A stretch of DNA of 64,000 bases, taken from Nemertoderma westbladi (Eukaryota > Xenacoelomorpha > Nemertodermatida > Nemertodermatidae). Below, one piece after another: positions 12,060-20,794 of the stretch (within the stretch, counting starts at the first letter, position 1; each line of letters begins with the position of its first letter). The DNA is taken from NCBI GenBank assembly GCA_032718475.1, contig JAUCBJ010009143.1:180657-244656 (forward strand). Direction: 5' to 3'. The notes beneath the pieces were generated by a model. It saw only the letters and a list, made by a program, of their open reading frames with translations, had not been told where the DNA came from and ran no database searches. Made by a program: the position numbers and the translations under genes.

Positions 12060-14343
12060 CCACCAGATCTCCCTATTAATCTACCTTCTACTTCCGCACA
12101 CTCGAAGCCTCACCACCTGGCCAGCAGCACTCCAGATTAATTTATCTTCTACTTCAACTGGGCCACCAGATCTCCCTATTAATCTACCTTCTACTTCCGC
12201 ACACTCGAAGCCTCACCACCTGGCCAGCAGCACTCCAGATTAATTTATCTTCTACTTCAACTGGGCCACCAGATCTCCCTATTAATCTACCTTCTACTTC
12301 CGCACACTCGAAGCCTCACCACCTGGCCAGCAGCACTCCAGATTAATTTATCTTCTACTTCAACTGGGCCACCAGATCTCCCGATTAATCCAACTTCTAC
12401 TTCCGCACACTCGAAGCCTCTCCACCTGGCCAGCAGCACTCCAGATTAATTTATCTTCTACTTCAACTGGGCCACCAGATCTCCCTATTAATCTACCTTC
12501 TACTTCCGCACACTCGAAGCCTCACCACCTGGCCAGCAGCACTCCAGATTAATTTATCTTCTACTTCAACTGGGCCACCAGATCTCCCGATTAATCCAAC
12601 TTCTACTTCCGCACACTCGAAGCCTCACCACCTGGCCAGCAGCACTCCAGATTAATTTATCTTCTACTTCAACTGGGCCACCAGATCTCCCGATTAATCC
12701 AACTTCTACTTCCGCACACTCGAAGCCTCATCAACTGGGCCAGCAGCACTCCAGATTAATTTATCTTCTACTTCAACTGGGCCACCAGATCTCCCGATTA
12801 ATCCAACTTCTACTTCCGCACACTCGAAGCCTCACCACCTGGCCAGCAGCACTCCAGATTAATTTATCTTCTACTTCAACTGGGCCACCAGATCTCCCTA
12901 TTAATCTACCTTCTACTTCCGCACACTCGAAGCCTCACCACCTGGCCAGCAGCACTCCAGATTAATTTATCTTCTACTTCAACTGGGCCACCAGATCTCC
13001 CGATTAATCCAACTTCTACTTCCGCACACTCAAAGCCTCACCACCTGGCCAGCAGCACTCCAGATTAATTTAACTTCTACTTCAACTGGGCAACCAGATC
13101 TCCCGATTAATCCAAATTCTACTTCCGCACACTCGAAGCCTCACCACCTGGCTATCAGCACTCCAGATTAATTTATCTTCTACTTCAACTGGGCCACCAG
13201 ATCTCCCGATTAATCCAACTTCTACTTCCGCACACTCGAAGCCTCACCACCTGGCCAGCAGCACTCCAGATTAATTTATCTTCTACTTCAACTGGGCCAC
13301 CAGATCTCCCGATTAATCCAACTTCTACTTCCGCACACTCGAAGCCTCACCACCTGGCCAGCAGCACTCCAGATTAATTTATCTTCTACTTCAACTGGGC
13401 CACCAGATCTCCCGATTAATCCAACTTCTACTTCCGCACACTCGAAGCCTCACCACCTGGCCAGCAGCACTCCAGATTAATTTATCTTCTACTTCAACTG
13501 GGCCACCAGATCTCCCTATTAATCTACCTTCTACTTCCGCACACTCGAAGCCTCACCACCTGGCCAGCAGCACTCCAGATTAATTTATCTTCTACTTCAA
13601 CTGGGCCACCAGATCTCCCTATTAATCTACCTTCTACTTCCGCACACTCGAAGCCTCACCACCTGGCCAGCAGCACTCCAGATTAATTTATCTTCTACTT
13701 CAACTGGGCCACCAGATCTCCCTATTAATCTACCTTCTACTTCCGCACACTCGAAGCCTCACCACCTGGCCAGCATCACTCCAGATTAATTTATCTTCTA
13801 CTTCAACTGGGCCACCAGATCTCCCGATTAATCCAACTTCTACTTCCGCACACTCGAAGCCTCTCCACCTGGCCAGCAGCACTCCAGATTAATTTATCTT
13901 CTACTTCAACTGGGCCACCAGATCTCCCTATTAATCTACCTTCTACTTCCGCACACTCGAAGCCTCACCACCTGGCCAGCAGCACTCCAGATTAATTTAT
14001 CTTCTACTTCAACTGGGCCACCAGATCTCCCGATTAATCCAACTTCTACTTCCGCACACTCGAAGCCTCACCACCTGGCCAGCAGCACTCCAGATTAATT
14101 TATCTTCTACTTCAACTGGGCCACCAGATCTCCCGATTAATCCAACTTCTACTTCCGCACACTCGAAGCCTCATCAACTGGGCCAGCAGCACTCCAGATT
14201 AATTTATCTTCTACTTCAACTGGGCCACCAGATCTCCCGATTAATCCAACTTCTACTTCCGCACACTCGAAGCCTCACCACCTGGCCAGCAGCACTCCAG
14301 ATTAATTTATCTTCTACTTCAACTGGGCCACCAGATCTCCCGA
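12060..14343. repeat. 1443-bp offset duplication (14 monomers + 1 bp)
   Basis: Two marker monomers recur 1443 bp apart: 'gcctctccacctgg' (12421 and 13864) and 'catcaactgggcc' (12729 and 14172). The intervening monomers differ in detail (for example 'agcatcac' at about 13774 faces a plain monomer), so this is an older or partly converted duplication. The 'catcac'/'ctctccacc' pair also opens the block to the right of the LTR element at about 20812-20905. Confidence 0.65.
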
Positions 14344-15689
14344 TTAATCCAACTTCTACTTCCGCACACTCGAAGCCTCACCACCTGGCCAGCAGCACTC
14401 CAGATTAATTTATCTTCTACTTCAACTGGGCCACCAGATCTCCCGATTAATCCAACTTCTACTTCCGCACACTCGAAGCCTCACCACCTGGCCAGCAGCA
14501 CTCCAGATTAATTTATCTTCTACTTCAACTGGGCCACCAGATCTCCCTATTAATCTACCTTCTACTTCCGCACACTCGAAGCCTCACCACCTGGCCAGCA
14601 GCACTCCAGATTAATTTATCTTCTACTTCAACTGGGCCACCAGATCTCCCGATTAATCCAACTTCTACTTCCGCACACTCAGAAGCCTCACCACCTGGCC
14701 AGCAGCACTCCAGATTAATTTATCTTCTACTTCAACTGGGCCACCAGATCTCCCGATTAATCCAACTTCTACTTCCGCACACTCGAAGCCTCACCACCTG
14801 GCCAGCAGCACTCCAGATTAATTTATCTTCTACTTCAACTGGGCCACCAGATCTCCCTATTAATCCAACTTCTACTTCCGCACACTCGAAGCCTCATCAA
14901 CTGGGCCAGCAGCACTCCAGATTAATTTATCTTCTACTTCAACTGGGCCACCAGATCTCCCGATTAATCCAACTTCTACTTCCGCACACTCGAAGCCTCA
15001 CCACCTGGCCAGCAGCACTCCAGATTAATTTATCTTCTACTTCAACTGGGCCACCAGATCTCCCGATTAATCCAACTTCTACTTCCGCACACTCGAAGCC
15101 TCACCACCTGGCCAGCAGCACTCCAGATTAATTTATCTTCTACTTCAACTGGGCCACCAGATCTCCCTATTAATCCAACTTCTACTTCCGCACACTCGAA
15201 GCCTCATCAACTGGGCCAGCAGCACTCCAGATTAATTTATCTTCTACTTCAACTGGGCCACCAGATCTCCCTATTAATCCAACTTCTACTTCCGCACACT
15301 CGAAGCCTCATCCACTGGCCAGCAGCACTCCAGATTAATTTATCTTCTACTTCAACTGGGCCACCAGATCTCCCGATTAATCCAACTTCTACTTCCGCAC
15401 ACTCGAAGCCTCACCACCTGGCCAGCAGCACTCCAGATTAATTTATCTTCTACTTCAACTGGGCCACCAGATCTCCCTATTAATCTACCTTCTACTTCCG
15501 CACACTCGAAGCCTCACCACCTGGCCAGCAGTACTCCAGATTAATTTATCTTCTACTTCAACTGGGCCACCAGATCTCCCTATTAATCTACTTTCTACTT
15601 CCGCACACTCGAAGCCTCACCACCTGGCCAGCAGCACTCCAGATTAATTTATCTTCTACTTCAACTGGGCCACCAAATCTCCCTATTAA

Positions 15690-15694
15690 TCTAC
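15690..15694. other. Target-site duplication, left copy (tctac)
   Basis: The 5-bp 'tctac' directly before the left LTR is repeated directly after the right LTR at 20767-20771. Removing the element and one copy restores an unbroken satellite box (attaatctaccttctacttc). A duplication of 4 to 6 bp is typical of Ty3-type integrases. Confidence 0.95.
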
Positions 15695-15919
15695 TGAAGA
15701 ATAATGTCTAATTGTTTAACTCAAAGTATAATCTATCGACTATATTGGGAAACTGTACCGGTAGGTAGGAAGCCCGGTATGCAATATACAATATAGTACC
15801 GGTAGAATTGTTAGGAGGTACGGTACACGGTAACTATTATATATGTAAATTAAATTATCCTTTTAAATCTCCCGCCACCTATTAACTCTCAATATTATTA
15901 TATACTCCAGTATACTCCA
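15695..15919 (-). repeat. 3' LTR (225 bp)
   Basis: On the plus strand it starts tgaagaataatg and ends tatactcca; in element orientation it starts TGGAGTATAC and ends ATTATTCTTCA. It matches 20542-20766 except at three closely spaced sites near 15845-15862 (g/c, a/g, c/t). It contains the palindrome taccggta twice and a related 'ggtacggtacacggtaac' stretch. No AATAAA is visible in the sense orientation, so the polyadenylation signal is unresolved. Confidence 0.96.
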
Positions 15920-15935
15920 TGCCCCCTCACTTTTG
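15920..15935 (-). promoter_or_regulatory. Polypurine tract
   Basis: Directly upstream of the 3' LTR in element orientation the strand reads aaaagtgagggggca before TGGAGTA. A purine-rich run ending at the LTR edge is the expected primer for plus-strand DNA synthesis. The position is right; the exact cleavage site is inferred. Confidence 0.75.
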
Positions 15936-16061
15936 GTTCAATTCTGGTTAAAGAGTTCACCTAATACAAGCCTTTTGTAAATCCACACAAATATACGATT
16001 TAAAACTTTCCAAATATAAACCATGGACACAGTTCAACGTAAAAGTCTCTCCATTCTCCAT

Positions 16062-16082
16062 CCCCCCCCCCCCCCCCCCCCC
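16062..16082. repeat. 21-bp poly-C (poly-G in element sense) tract at the stop codon
   Basis: Twenty-one consecutive C occur on the plus strand. In the element's sense strand this is a poly-G run that starts with the last base of the TAG stop codon of gag-pol. It could act as an extra purine primer or form a G-quadruplex, but it is also the kind of homopolymer whose length sequencing often misreads. The remaining 3' untranslated region, 15936-16061, shows nothing else recognisable. Confidence 0.9.
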
Positions 16083-19000
16083 TACGTCGATTGGAACCAA
16101 TCGGGATGTTTTCGACTACGACTGCTGCACCTCCGCTCGAAAACCATGGGGGTGAGTCTTCCATCTTGAAATTCAGTGGCCTCATCCTCTTTGCGTACAT
16201 CATTATCCGCAGTCCCATTTATATTGTAACGACGTAAAAATCTCCTATTTCTCCAATACTGTTGACCGTTCTCCAATTTAATGAGGTAGCTTCGACCGCG
16301 TGGAGTAGGATGAATAACTGTTCCCTTCTTGTCCCAAATTCCTGTACTCGAATTCTGTATCCGGACACCTGTCCCAGGTAGTAACACATCCAACTGACGA
16401 GCCCCTCGATTGTGAAGCTTTGTAGCACGCTCCCGGGTTTGCAACACTTTAACTTCAGCTGCATTCAGCTCGTCTTCCGTTATCCTTTTGTAGCATATTT
16501 TTGGTAGAAGCGTTCTTGTAGGATGCCCATATCTGCGTTGTGAAGGACTGAGTCCATCTTTGCCTGGAGTGTTGTGATATTCCATCATAGCTGTAATAAA
16601 CTCGGCTGTTTCAATGTTGCCAGTGGGGGCAACTTTCTTTATTATATTTTTTATATGTTTAACAGCTGCTTCCGCAAAACCGTTTGCCTGGTGATTATAG
16701 GGTGAAGAGGGATCGTGAAAAATATAATATTTTTCAAGGAATTCTGTAAATTCGCGATTCTGGAATAGTGATAGGGAATGCCCTGAGCGAAACTGGGGTC
16801 CATTATCAGTGCTGAGTCGCATGGGAAATCCAAAATTTTGACACCAATTTAATAAGCATTTGATCACCATATGTGTGGAAACACCACCATGACCACAATT
16901 ATGAACTTCTGTCCATCGTGAGAATTTATCAGTTACAATAAGATAATCTCTTCCTGTATATGAGAATAAATCAGCTGCAATTGATTCTCCTGAGATTCTA
17001 GGCCGTTCATCGTGAATCAATGGTTCTTCTCGTTGACTTTCTTTGTATTTCTCACACTGGTCACAACCTTTAATTGTATTAACAACGTCATTTGCCATGC
17101 CTGGCCAAAATACACATTGCCGAGATCTACTGAGAGTCCTCTCTTGTCCTTGATGAGCACTGTGTAGCTTCATTAGTATTTCATGCTGTAATTCTTTGGG
17201 TATAATGATACGATTACCATACATTATCAAATTATTGACAACTGAAAGCGAGTTTCTAATATTCCAAAATGGTCTCAACTCACAATCAACTTGATGTTTG
17301 TGTTCTGGGAATGGGCTCTTCGTGATAAATTCTCTTAGCTTACAATAAGCTTTATCCTTATCTCCAGCTTCCTTAATTCGATTTAACGCTAAATCGGTGT
17401 GTTCGTTCACATGGCTGATGGCATTTATAACCACTTTGTCTGTATAACCTTCTATCTCGGAACTTTCTTGAGTATCTTGATCCGTTACTTCTCCAACAGG
17501 AAATCTTGAAAATGTATCCGCTACTGTATTAGAAGATCCCTTGCGCCAAATTGCGGTGAGAGATGTATAAGCTAATTTCTCTTTCAACCGTACGATACGT
17601 GGAGATTCAATCTCATCCAAGGTTTTTTGATTTATTATAGCTACCAGAGGTTTGTGATCAACAATAAGTTCACCCTTTGCTCCTCGAAGAAATAAACGAC
17701 ATTTTCGTATTGCCCAAACAACTGCGAGCAATTCTGCTTCAGTGGCAGAATACCTGGATTCGGTTGGAGACATAACCCGAGATCCACATTGTAATAATCG
17801 CCAGTGCTCACCTTGCAACTGCCATAATACAAACCCAATTCCCCTTGACTGGGCTGCATCAGTTTCCAATCGCATCGGGCTACCATGTGAAAAATGTGCC
17901 AGAACCAAATTTGATGTAAGTAGAGATATTAGCTTGTTAAAGCATTCTTGATGATGGGCTTCCCAGATAAATGGCATTTTAGGGGAAAGAAGGGGATTAA
18001 TTGGTATTGACAGAGTAGCGATTTTGGGAGAGAATGCTGCAAACTGTTGAACCAATCCACAGAATGAACGGACATCTGTTCTCGTCTTGGGAACTGGAAA
18101 TGATGATAATGCTGACACTAGGTTCGGGCTAACCATATAACCAGTTTCAGATAGTTGATAGCCGCACCATTCTACACTGTTTTGAGCATAAAGGAACTTC
18201 TTACGGTTTAATGTAATTCCATGATATCGGCACTGTTTCAATACCTCACGAACCCGTTCTTCATGAGTATGAAGGTCAGTATCATATATTACTATGTCTT
18301 CCACAATCTTTTTAACATTACTTATACCTTCCAGAGCCCGATCTCCTCGACTATTATGCTCATCGCCGGCGCTTATTAAACCCATCGCATTCCTCTTGAA
18401 CCTCATTCGTCCCCAAGGAGTTATAAATGTTGTGAGATGACGACTTTCAGGAGCCAGTGGAACTTGCCAGTAGCCATGGCGTGCATCCAAAATGGTGAAA
18501 AATTTCATTCCAGGTTTTATTTGAGCCACCTCCTCTGCAGGTGTTTTGGTAGCATATCCTGGCCGCTTTATGTACATGTTTAAAGATCGAAAATCCACTG
18601 TGATACGTGGTTCATCTGACAGCTTTTTCGGGACCACAACCATGGGATGTATCCATTCTGAGATCTCTCCTTCTGGAACCCGCTCTATAATACCTTTCAC
18701 TATCATTTTATCCAACATATCTCTGACCTTTGGTTGCCAGTGTATTGGTATCGTGTGCGGTTTGTACTTTGCTCTAGGGACCGCCTCTGGCAGAAGTTCA
18801 ATTTTCATTTCAGGTCCATTCATTGGCGACAAGAAAGAGTCATCATCTAGTTCAGGCAGAATATCAGAAAACTCAGATATTAATTTTTCGCGATCAATTG
18901 TCTCGTGGATGTTAGGCTGATCTTTGGATTGTCTTATGATTGGTCCTAATTGATCATCAGACAATGCTGCAATTGCATGCACAGTTGTTTGATGACAATT

Positions 19001-20509
19001 CCATCCCTCTCTTGCAACTACATTAGGCCAACCATCTGGTAGCAACTTCAGTGCTACACAACTGCTACGACTGAGCAATGGTGAGTGTACATGGTTCAGG
19101 ATGTGAACTCGTGCTTCAGTTGAGCGCCCATAAAGAGATAACTTTACATTTACACTACCGAGAGTTTTAAGTCTACGTCCATCTGGTCCAGTTAGTTGTG
19201 TATTGTCATCTTCAATTCTATAACATTGAAGCCCGTCGGCAAGATCAGATAGATGAAAAGCAGACATAACATTTGCAAATGCCCCAGGATCACACAACCA
19301 TGTTAATTTTTTGGGTTTTGATGGCCCAAAAGTGGTGTATATGGGAACTTTATAGTCTCCGGTACAAACATGCCCCAATGCAATATAATTTAGTGCTCCA
19401 GGGTTCACTACATTACGATTTGTCTTATTGCCACTTTGGCATACTCTACTATAGTGACCCAGTTTATTGCACTTCCGACAAATAACATTATGGGCCGGAC
19501 AGGTTTGGTTTCTATGAGCAGCATATCCACATTTATTACAGTTCTTACTGCTAATTAATTTTTGACTTAAAACATCATGTCTAATTTTTTTATATGCTGA
19601 CTTTGAAAGAGCATTAATTTGTTCATTAACACTTTCGGGATCTTCCTCACTTGTATCATCCTGACCATCATCCTCATCTGAACTGAGGTCAACATTGGCT
19701 AATGGTATACTTGTGCCCCGGGATGTTTTAGGAAGTTCCATATCTACTGCCACACTGGTTTCAAGAGATCTACATAATGACAAAACTTTCTCAAGATTCA
19801 ACTCCTCAATTGGGAATTCTAAGATTCGTTGGCGCATCTGTGAGTCAGTCAGACCGGTAATAACAGCAGAAACTAACTGTTCTTCTCGGTGCTCAGCGCC
19901 ATTAGGACAGTTTGCTGCTGCCCATGCACATTCGCGTTCCATTGTTCGAAGGGACATATAATAATCATTGAACCTCTCACCTGGATGTTGTCTTCTTAGT
20001 CGGAATGCTTCGCGATCCAATAATACATGTCGCTCCCCTCGAAGATACTGTTCCATGGCTTTAATCATCTGATTTGGGCTCGGATTTTCAGGAACGCCAA
20101 TAACATGCTCCTTGAAACGTCGTTTCCACTCGGAATGCATTGCCAACCTTAGCTGGCCTCGCTGGGTATCTGCATTTGCCTGATTTAAGTTAACTGAGCT
20201 TACATAGTCGTTCCAGTTCTCTTTCCAATTTTCGAACTGTGGAAGAGTCATTCCTTCTGGAGATTCAAGTTTAGGAATCTCGAATTTAAACCGCTGCTGA
20301 TTAATTGAAGCATTGCGATCTCCTCTTTGTGCATCAGCAAGAACTTTGATGGCATCGAGCTGAGCATTGGTAATTCTCTGTTGTTGCTCCATTTGAAATT
20401 GTATAAATTTTTCCATTGTTCCCATTTCAACCGGATTAGCTGTCTGTAATTGGGCAATCTGCTCCCTGGCATCTTCCAATTCGGCTTCCAGCTCGGCTTT
20501 AGTCGGCAT
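16082..20509 (-). CDS. Gag-Pol polyprotein of Ty3/mag-like retrotransposon (1475 aa)
   Basis: A single frame with no stop or frameshift, starting at the first ATG, 32 nt inside the 5' LTR. Residues 1-300 are Gag: a charged, possibly coiled-coil N-terminus, then a capsid-like region. Two CX2CX4HX4C zinc knuckles lie at C324-C337 and C344-C357. The protease has D407-P-G-A where the family has D-T/S-G-A. The reverse transcriptase has catalytic D675 (LDARHGYW) and, at the usual V-D-D box, V-E737-D738. RNase H has D884 (ETDAA), an ATEAELLA helix and D951 (VDHKPL). Integrase has a zinc site H1116/H1119/C1149/C1152 and core D1180, D1235, E1280, with 44 residues between the last two instead of the usual 35. 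The C-terminal tail (SYLIKLENGQQYWRNRRFLR) is of the mag type. The frame is open, but the protease and reverse transcriptase substitutions may make the products inactive. Confidence 0.95.
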   Translation of the reverse strand: MPTKAELEAELEDAREQIAQLQTANPVEMGTMEKFIQFQMEQQQRITNAQLDAIKVLADAQRGDRNASINQQRFKFEIPKLESPEGMTLPQFENWKENWNDYVSSVNLNQANADTQRGQLRLAMHSEWKRRFKEHVIGVPENPSPNQMIKAMEQYLRGERHVLLDREAFRLRRQHPGERFNDYYMSLRTMERECAWAAANCPNGAEHREEQLVSAVITGLTDSQMRQRILEFPIEELNLEKVLSLCRSLETSVAVDMELPKTSRGTSIPLANVDLSSDEDDGQDDTSEEDPESVNEQINALSKSAYKKIRHDVLSQKLISSKNCNKCGYAAHRNQTCPAHNVICRKCNKLGHYSRVCQSGNKTNRNVVNPGALNYIALGHVCTGDYKVPIYTTFGPSKPKKLTWLCDPGAFANVMSAFHLSDLADGLQCYRIEDDNTQLTGPDGRRLKTLGSVNVKLSLYGRSTEARVHILNHVHSPLLSRSSCVALKLLPDGWPNVVAREGWNCHQTTVHAIAALSDDQLGPIIRQSKDQPNIHETIDREKLISEFSDILPELDDDSFLSPMNGPEMKIELLPEAVPRAKYKPHTIPIHWQPKVRDMLDKMIVKGIIERVPEGEISEWIHPMVVVPKKLSDEPRITVDFRSLNMYIKRPGYATKTPAEEVAQIKPGMKFFTILDARHGYWQVPLAPESRHLTTFITPWGRMRFKRNAMGLISAGDEHNSRGDRALEGISNVKKIVEDIVIYDTDLHTHEERVREVLKQCRYHGITLNRKKFLYAQNSVEWCGYQLSETGYMVSPNLVSALSSFPVPKTRTDVRSFCGLVQQFAAFSPKIATLSIPINPLLSPKMPFIWEAHHQECFNKLISLLTSNLVLAHFSHGSPMRLETDAAQSRGIGFVLWQLQGEHWRLLQCGSRVMSPTESRYSATEAELLAVVWAIRKCRLFLRGAKGELIVDHKPLVAIINQKTLDEIESPRIVRLKEKLAYTSLTAIWRKGSSNTVADTFSRFPVGEVTDQDTQESSEIEGYTDKVVINAISHVNEHTDLALNRIKEAGDKDKAYCKLREFITKSPFPEHKHQVDCELRPFWNIRNSLSVVNNLIMYGNRIIIPKELQHEILMKLHSAHQGQERTLSRSRQCVFWPGMANDVVNTIKGCDQCEKYKESQREEPLIHDERPRISGESIAADLFSYTGRDYLIVTDKFSRWTEVHNCGHGGVSTHMVIKCLLNWCQNFGFPMRLSTDNGPQFRSGHSLSLFQNREFTEFLEKYYIFHDPSSPYNHQANGFAEAAVKHIKNIIKKVAPTGNIETAEFITAMMEYHNTPGKDGLSPSQRRYGHPTRTLLPKICYKRITEDELNAAEVKVLQTRERATKLHNRGARQLDVLLPGTGVRIQNSSTGIWDKKGTVIHPTPRGRSYLIKLENGQQYWRNRRFLRRYNINGTADNDVRKEDEATEFQDGRLTPMVFERRCSSRSRKHPDWFQST

Positions 20510-20523
20510 AATGGATAGCTAGA

Positions 20524-20541
20524 GTTTTACTCGCAGCGCCA
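20524..20541 (-). promoter_or_regulatory. Primer-binding site, serine-tRNA-like
   Basis: Immediately inside the 5' LTR the sense strand reads tggcgctgcgagtaaaac. It starts with TGG, the complement of the CCA tail of tRNAs, with no spacer from the LTR. The implied tRNA 3' end, ...ctcgcagcgcca, is close to the 3' ends of animal serine tRNAs but not an obvious exact match. Matching to the host tRNA set would settle it. Confidence 0.75.
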
Positions 20542-20766
20542 TGAAGAATAATGTCTAATTGTTTAACTCAAAGTATAATCTATCGACTATATTGGGAAAC
20601 TGTACCGGTAGGTAGGAAGCCCGGTATGCAATATACAATATAGTACCGGTAGAATTGTTAGGAGGTACGGTACACGGTAACTATTATATATCTAAATTAG
20701 ATTATCTTTTTAAATCTCCCGCCACCTATTAACTCTCAATATTATTATATACTCCAGTATACTCCA
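20542..20766 (-). repeat. 5' LTR (225 bp) with promoter
   Basis: It shares 222 of 225 positions with 15695-15919. In element orientation the U3 region begins TGGAGTATAC and has a TATA-like stretch, tatataataa, at 20742-20751, plus a second, atatataata, further in. Either could be the core promoter driving the minus-strand Gag-Pol transcript; the U3/R/U5 borders cannot be set by eye. Confidence 0.93.
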
Positions 20767-20771
20767 TCTAC
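20767..20771. other. Target-site duplication, right copy (tctac)
   Basis: This matches 15690-15694. Downstream the satellite continues in register (cttctacttccgcac), so the element entered half A of a monomer without loss of flanking DNA. Confidence 0.95.
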
Positions 20772-20794
20772 CTTCTACTTCCGCACACTCGAAG

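Larger units (their letters stand above)
1..15694. repeat. 103-bp satellite array, block 1 (about 152 monomers)
   Basis: This is uninterrupted head-to-tail satellite. The landmark 'actgggccac' recurs at 1, 104, 207 and so on, giving a 103-bp period. Reading frames are broken in every monomer, and 103 is not a multiple of 3, so the array is non-coding. Single-base and short-indel variants recur at fixed multiples of the monomer and define higher-order repeats in the first 6 kb and around 7.1-9.3 kb. The stretches 9.3-10.5 kb and 13.2-15.6 kb are much more uniform. The block ends at the 5-bp target duplication of the LTR element. No gene or RNA is seen inside it. Confidence 0.98.
15695..20766 (-). 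mobile_element. Complete Ty3-type (mag-like) LTR retrotransposon, 5072 bp
   Basis: The element has two 225-bp direct LTRs with TG...CA ends, a 5-bp target duplication, a tRNA-type primer-binding site, a polypurine tract, and one Gag-Pol reading frame on the minus strand. The enzyme order is protease, reverse transcriptase, RNase H, integrase, which defines the Ty3/Gypsy superfamily. The two CCHC knuckles, the single fused frame, the short LTRs and the H-x2-H integrase zinc site resemble the mag lineage; this lineage call is by recognition, not alignment. No env-like frame is present. It sits inside satellite. The LTRs differ at 3 of 225 sites, so the insertion is moderately young, but two altered catalytic sites question autonomy. 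Confidence 0.96.

Noticed and set aside
15920-16081. Possible env or extra ORF after pol
   Set aside because: Only 162 bp lie between the stop codon and the 3' LTR, filled by the poly-G run and polypurine tract. There is no room for an envelope gene.
16000-20472. Several 60-124 codon frames on either strand inside the LTR element
   Set aside because: They overlap the 1475-codon Gag-Pol frame, which has clear motifs throughout. The others match nothing recognisable and are shadow frames.
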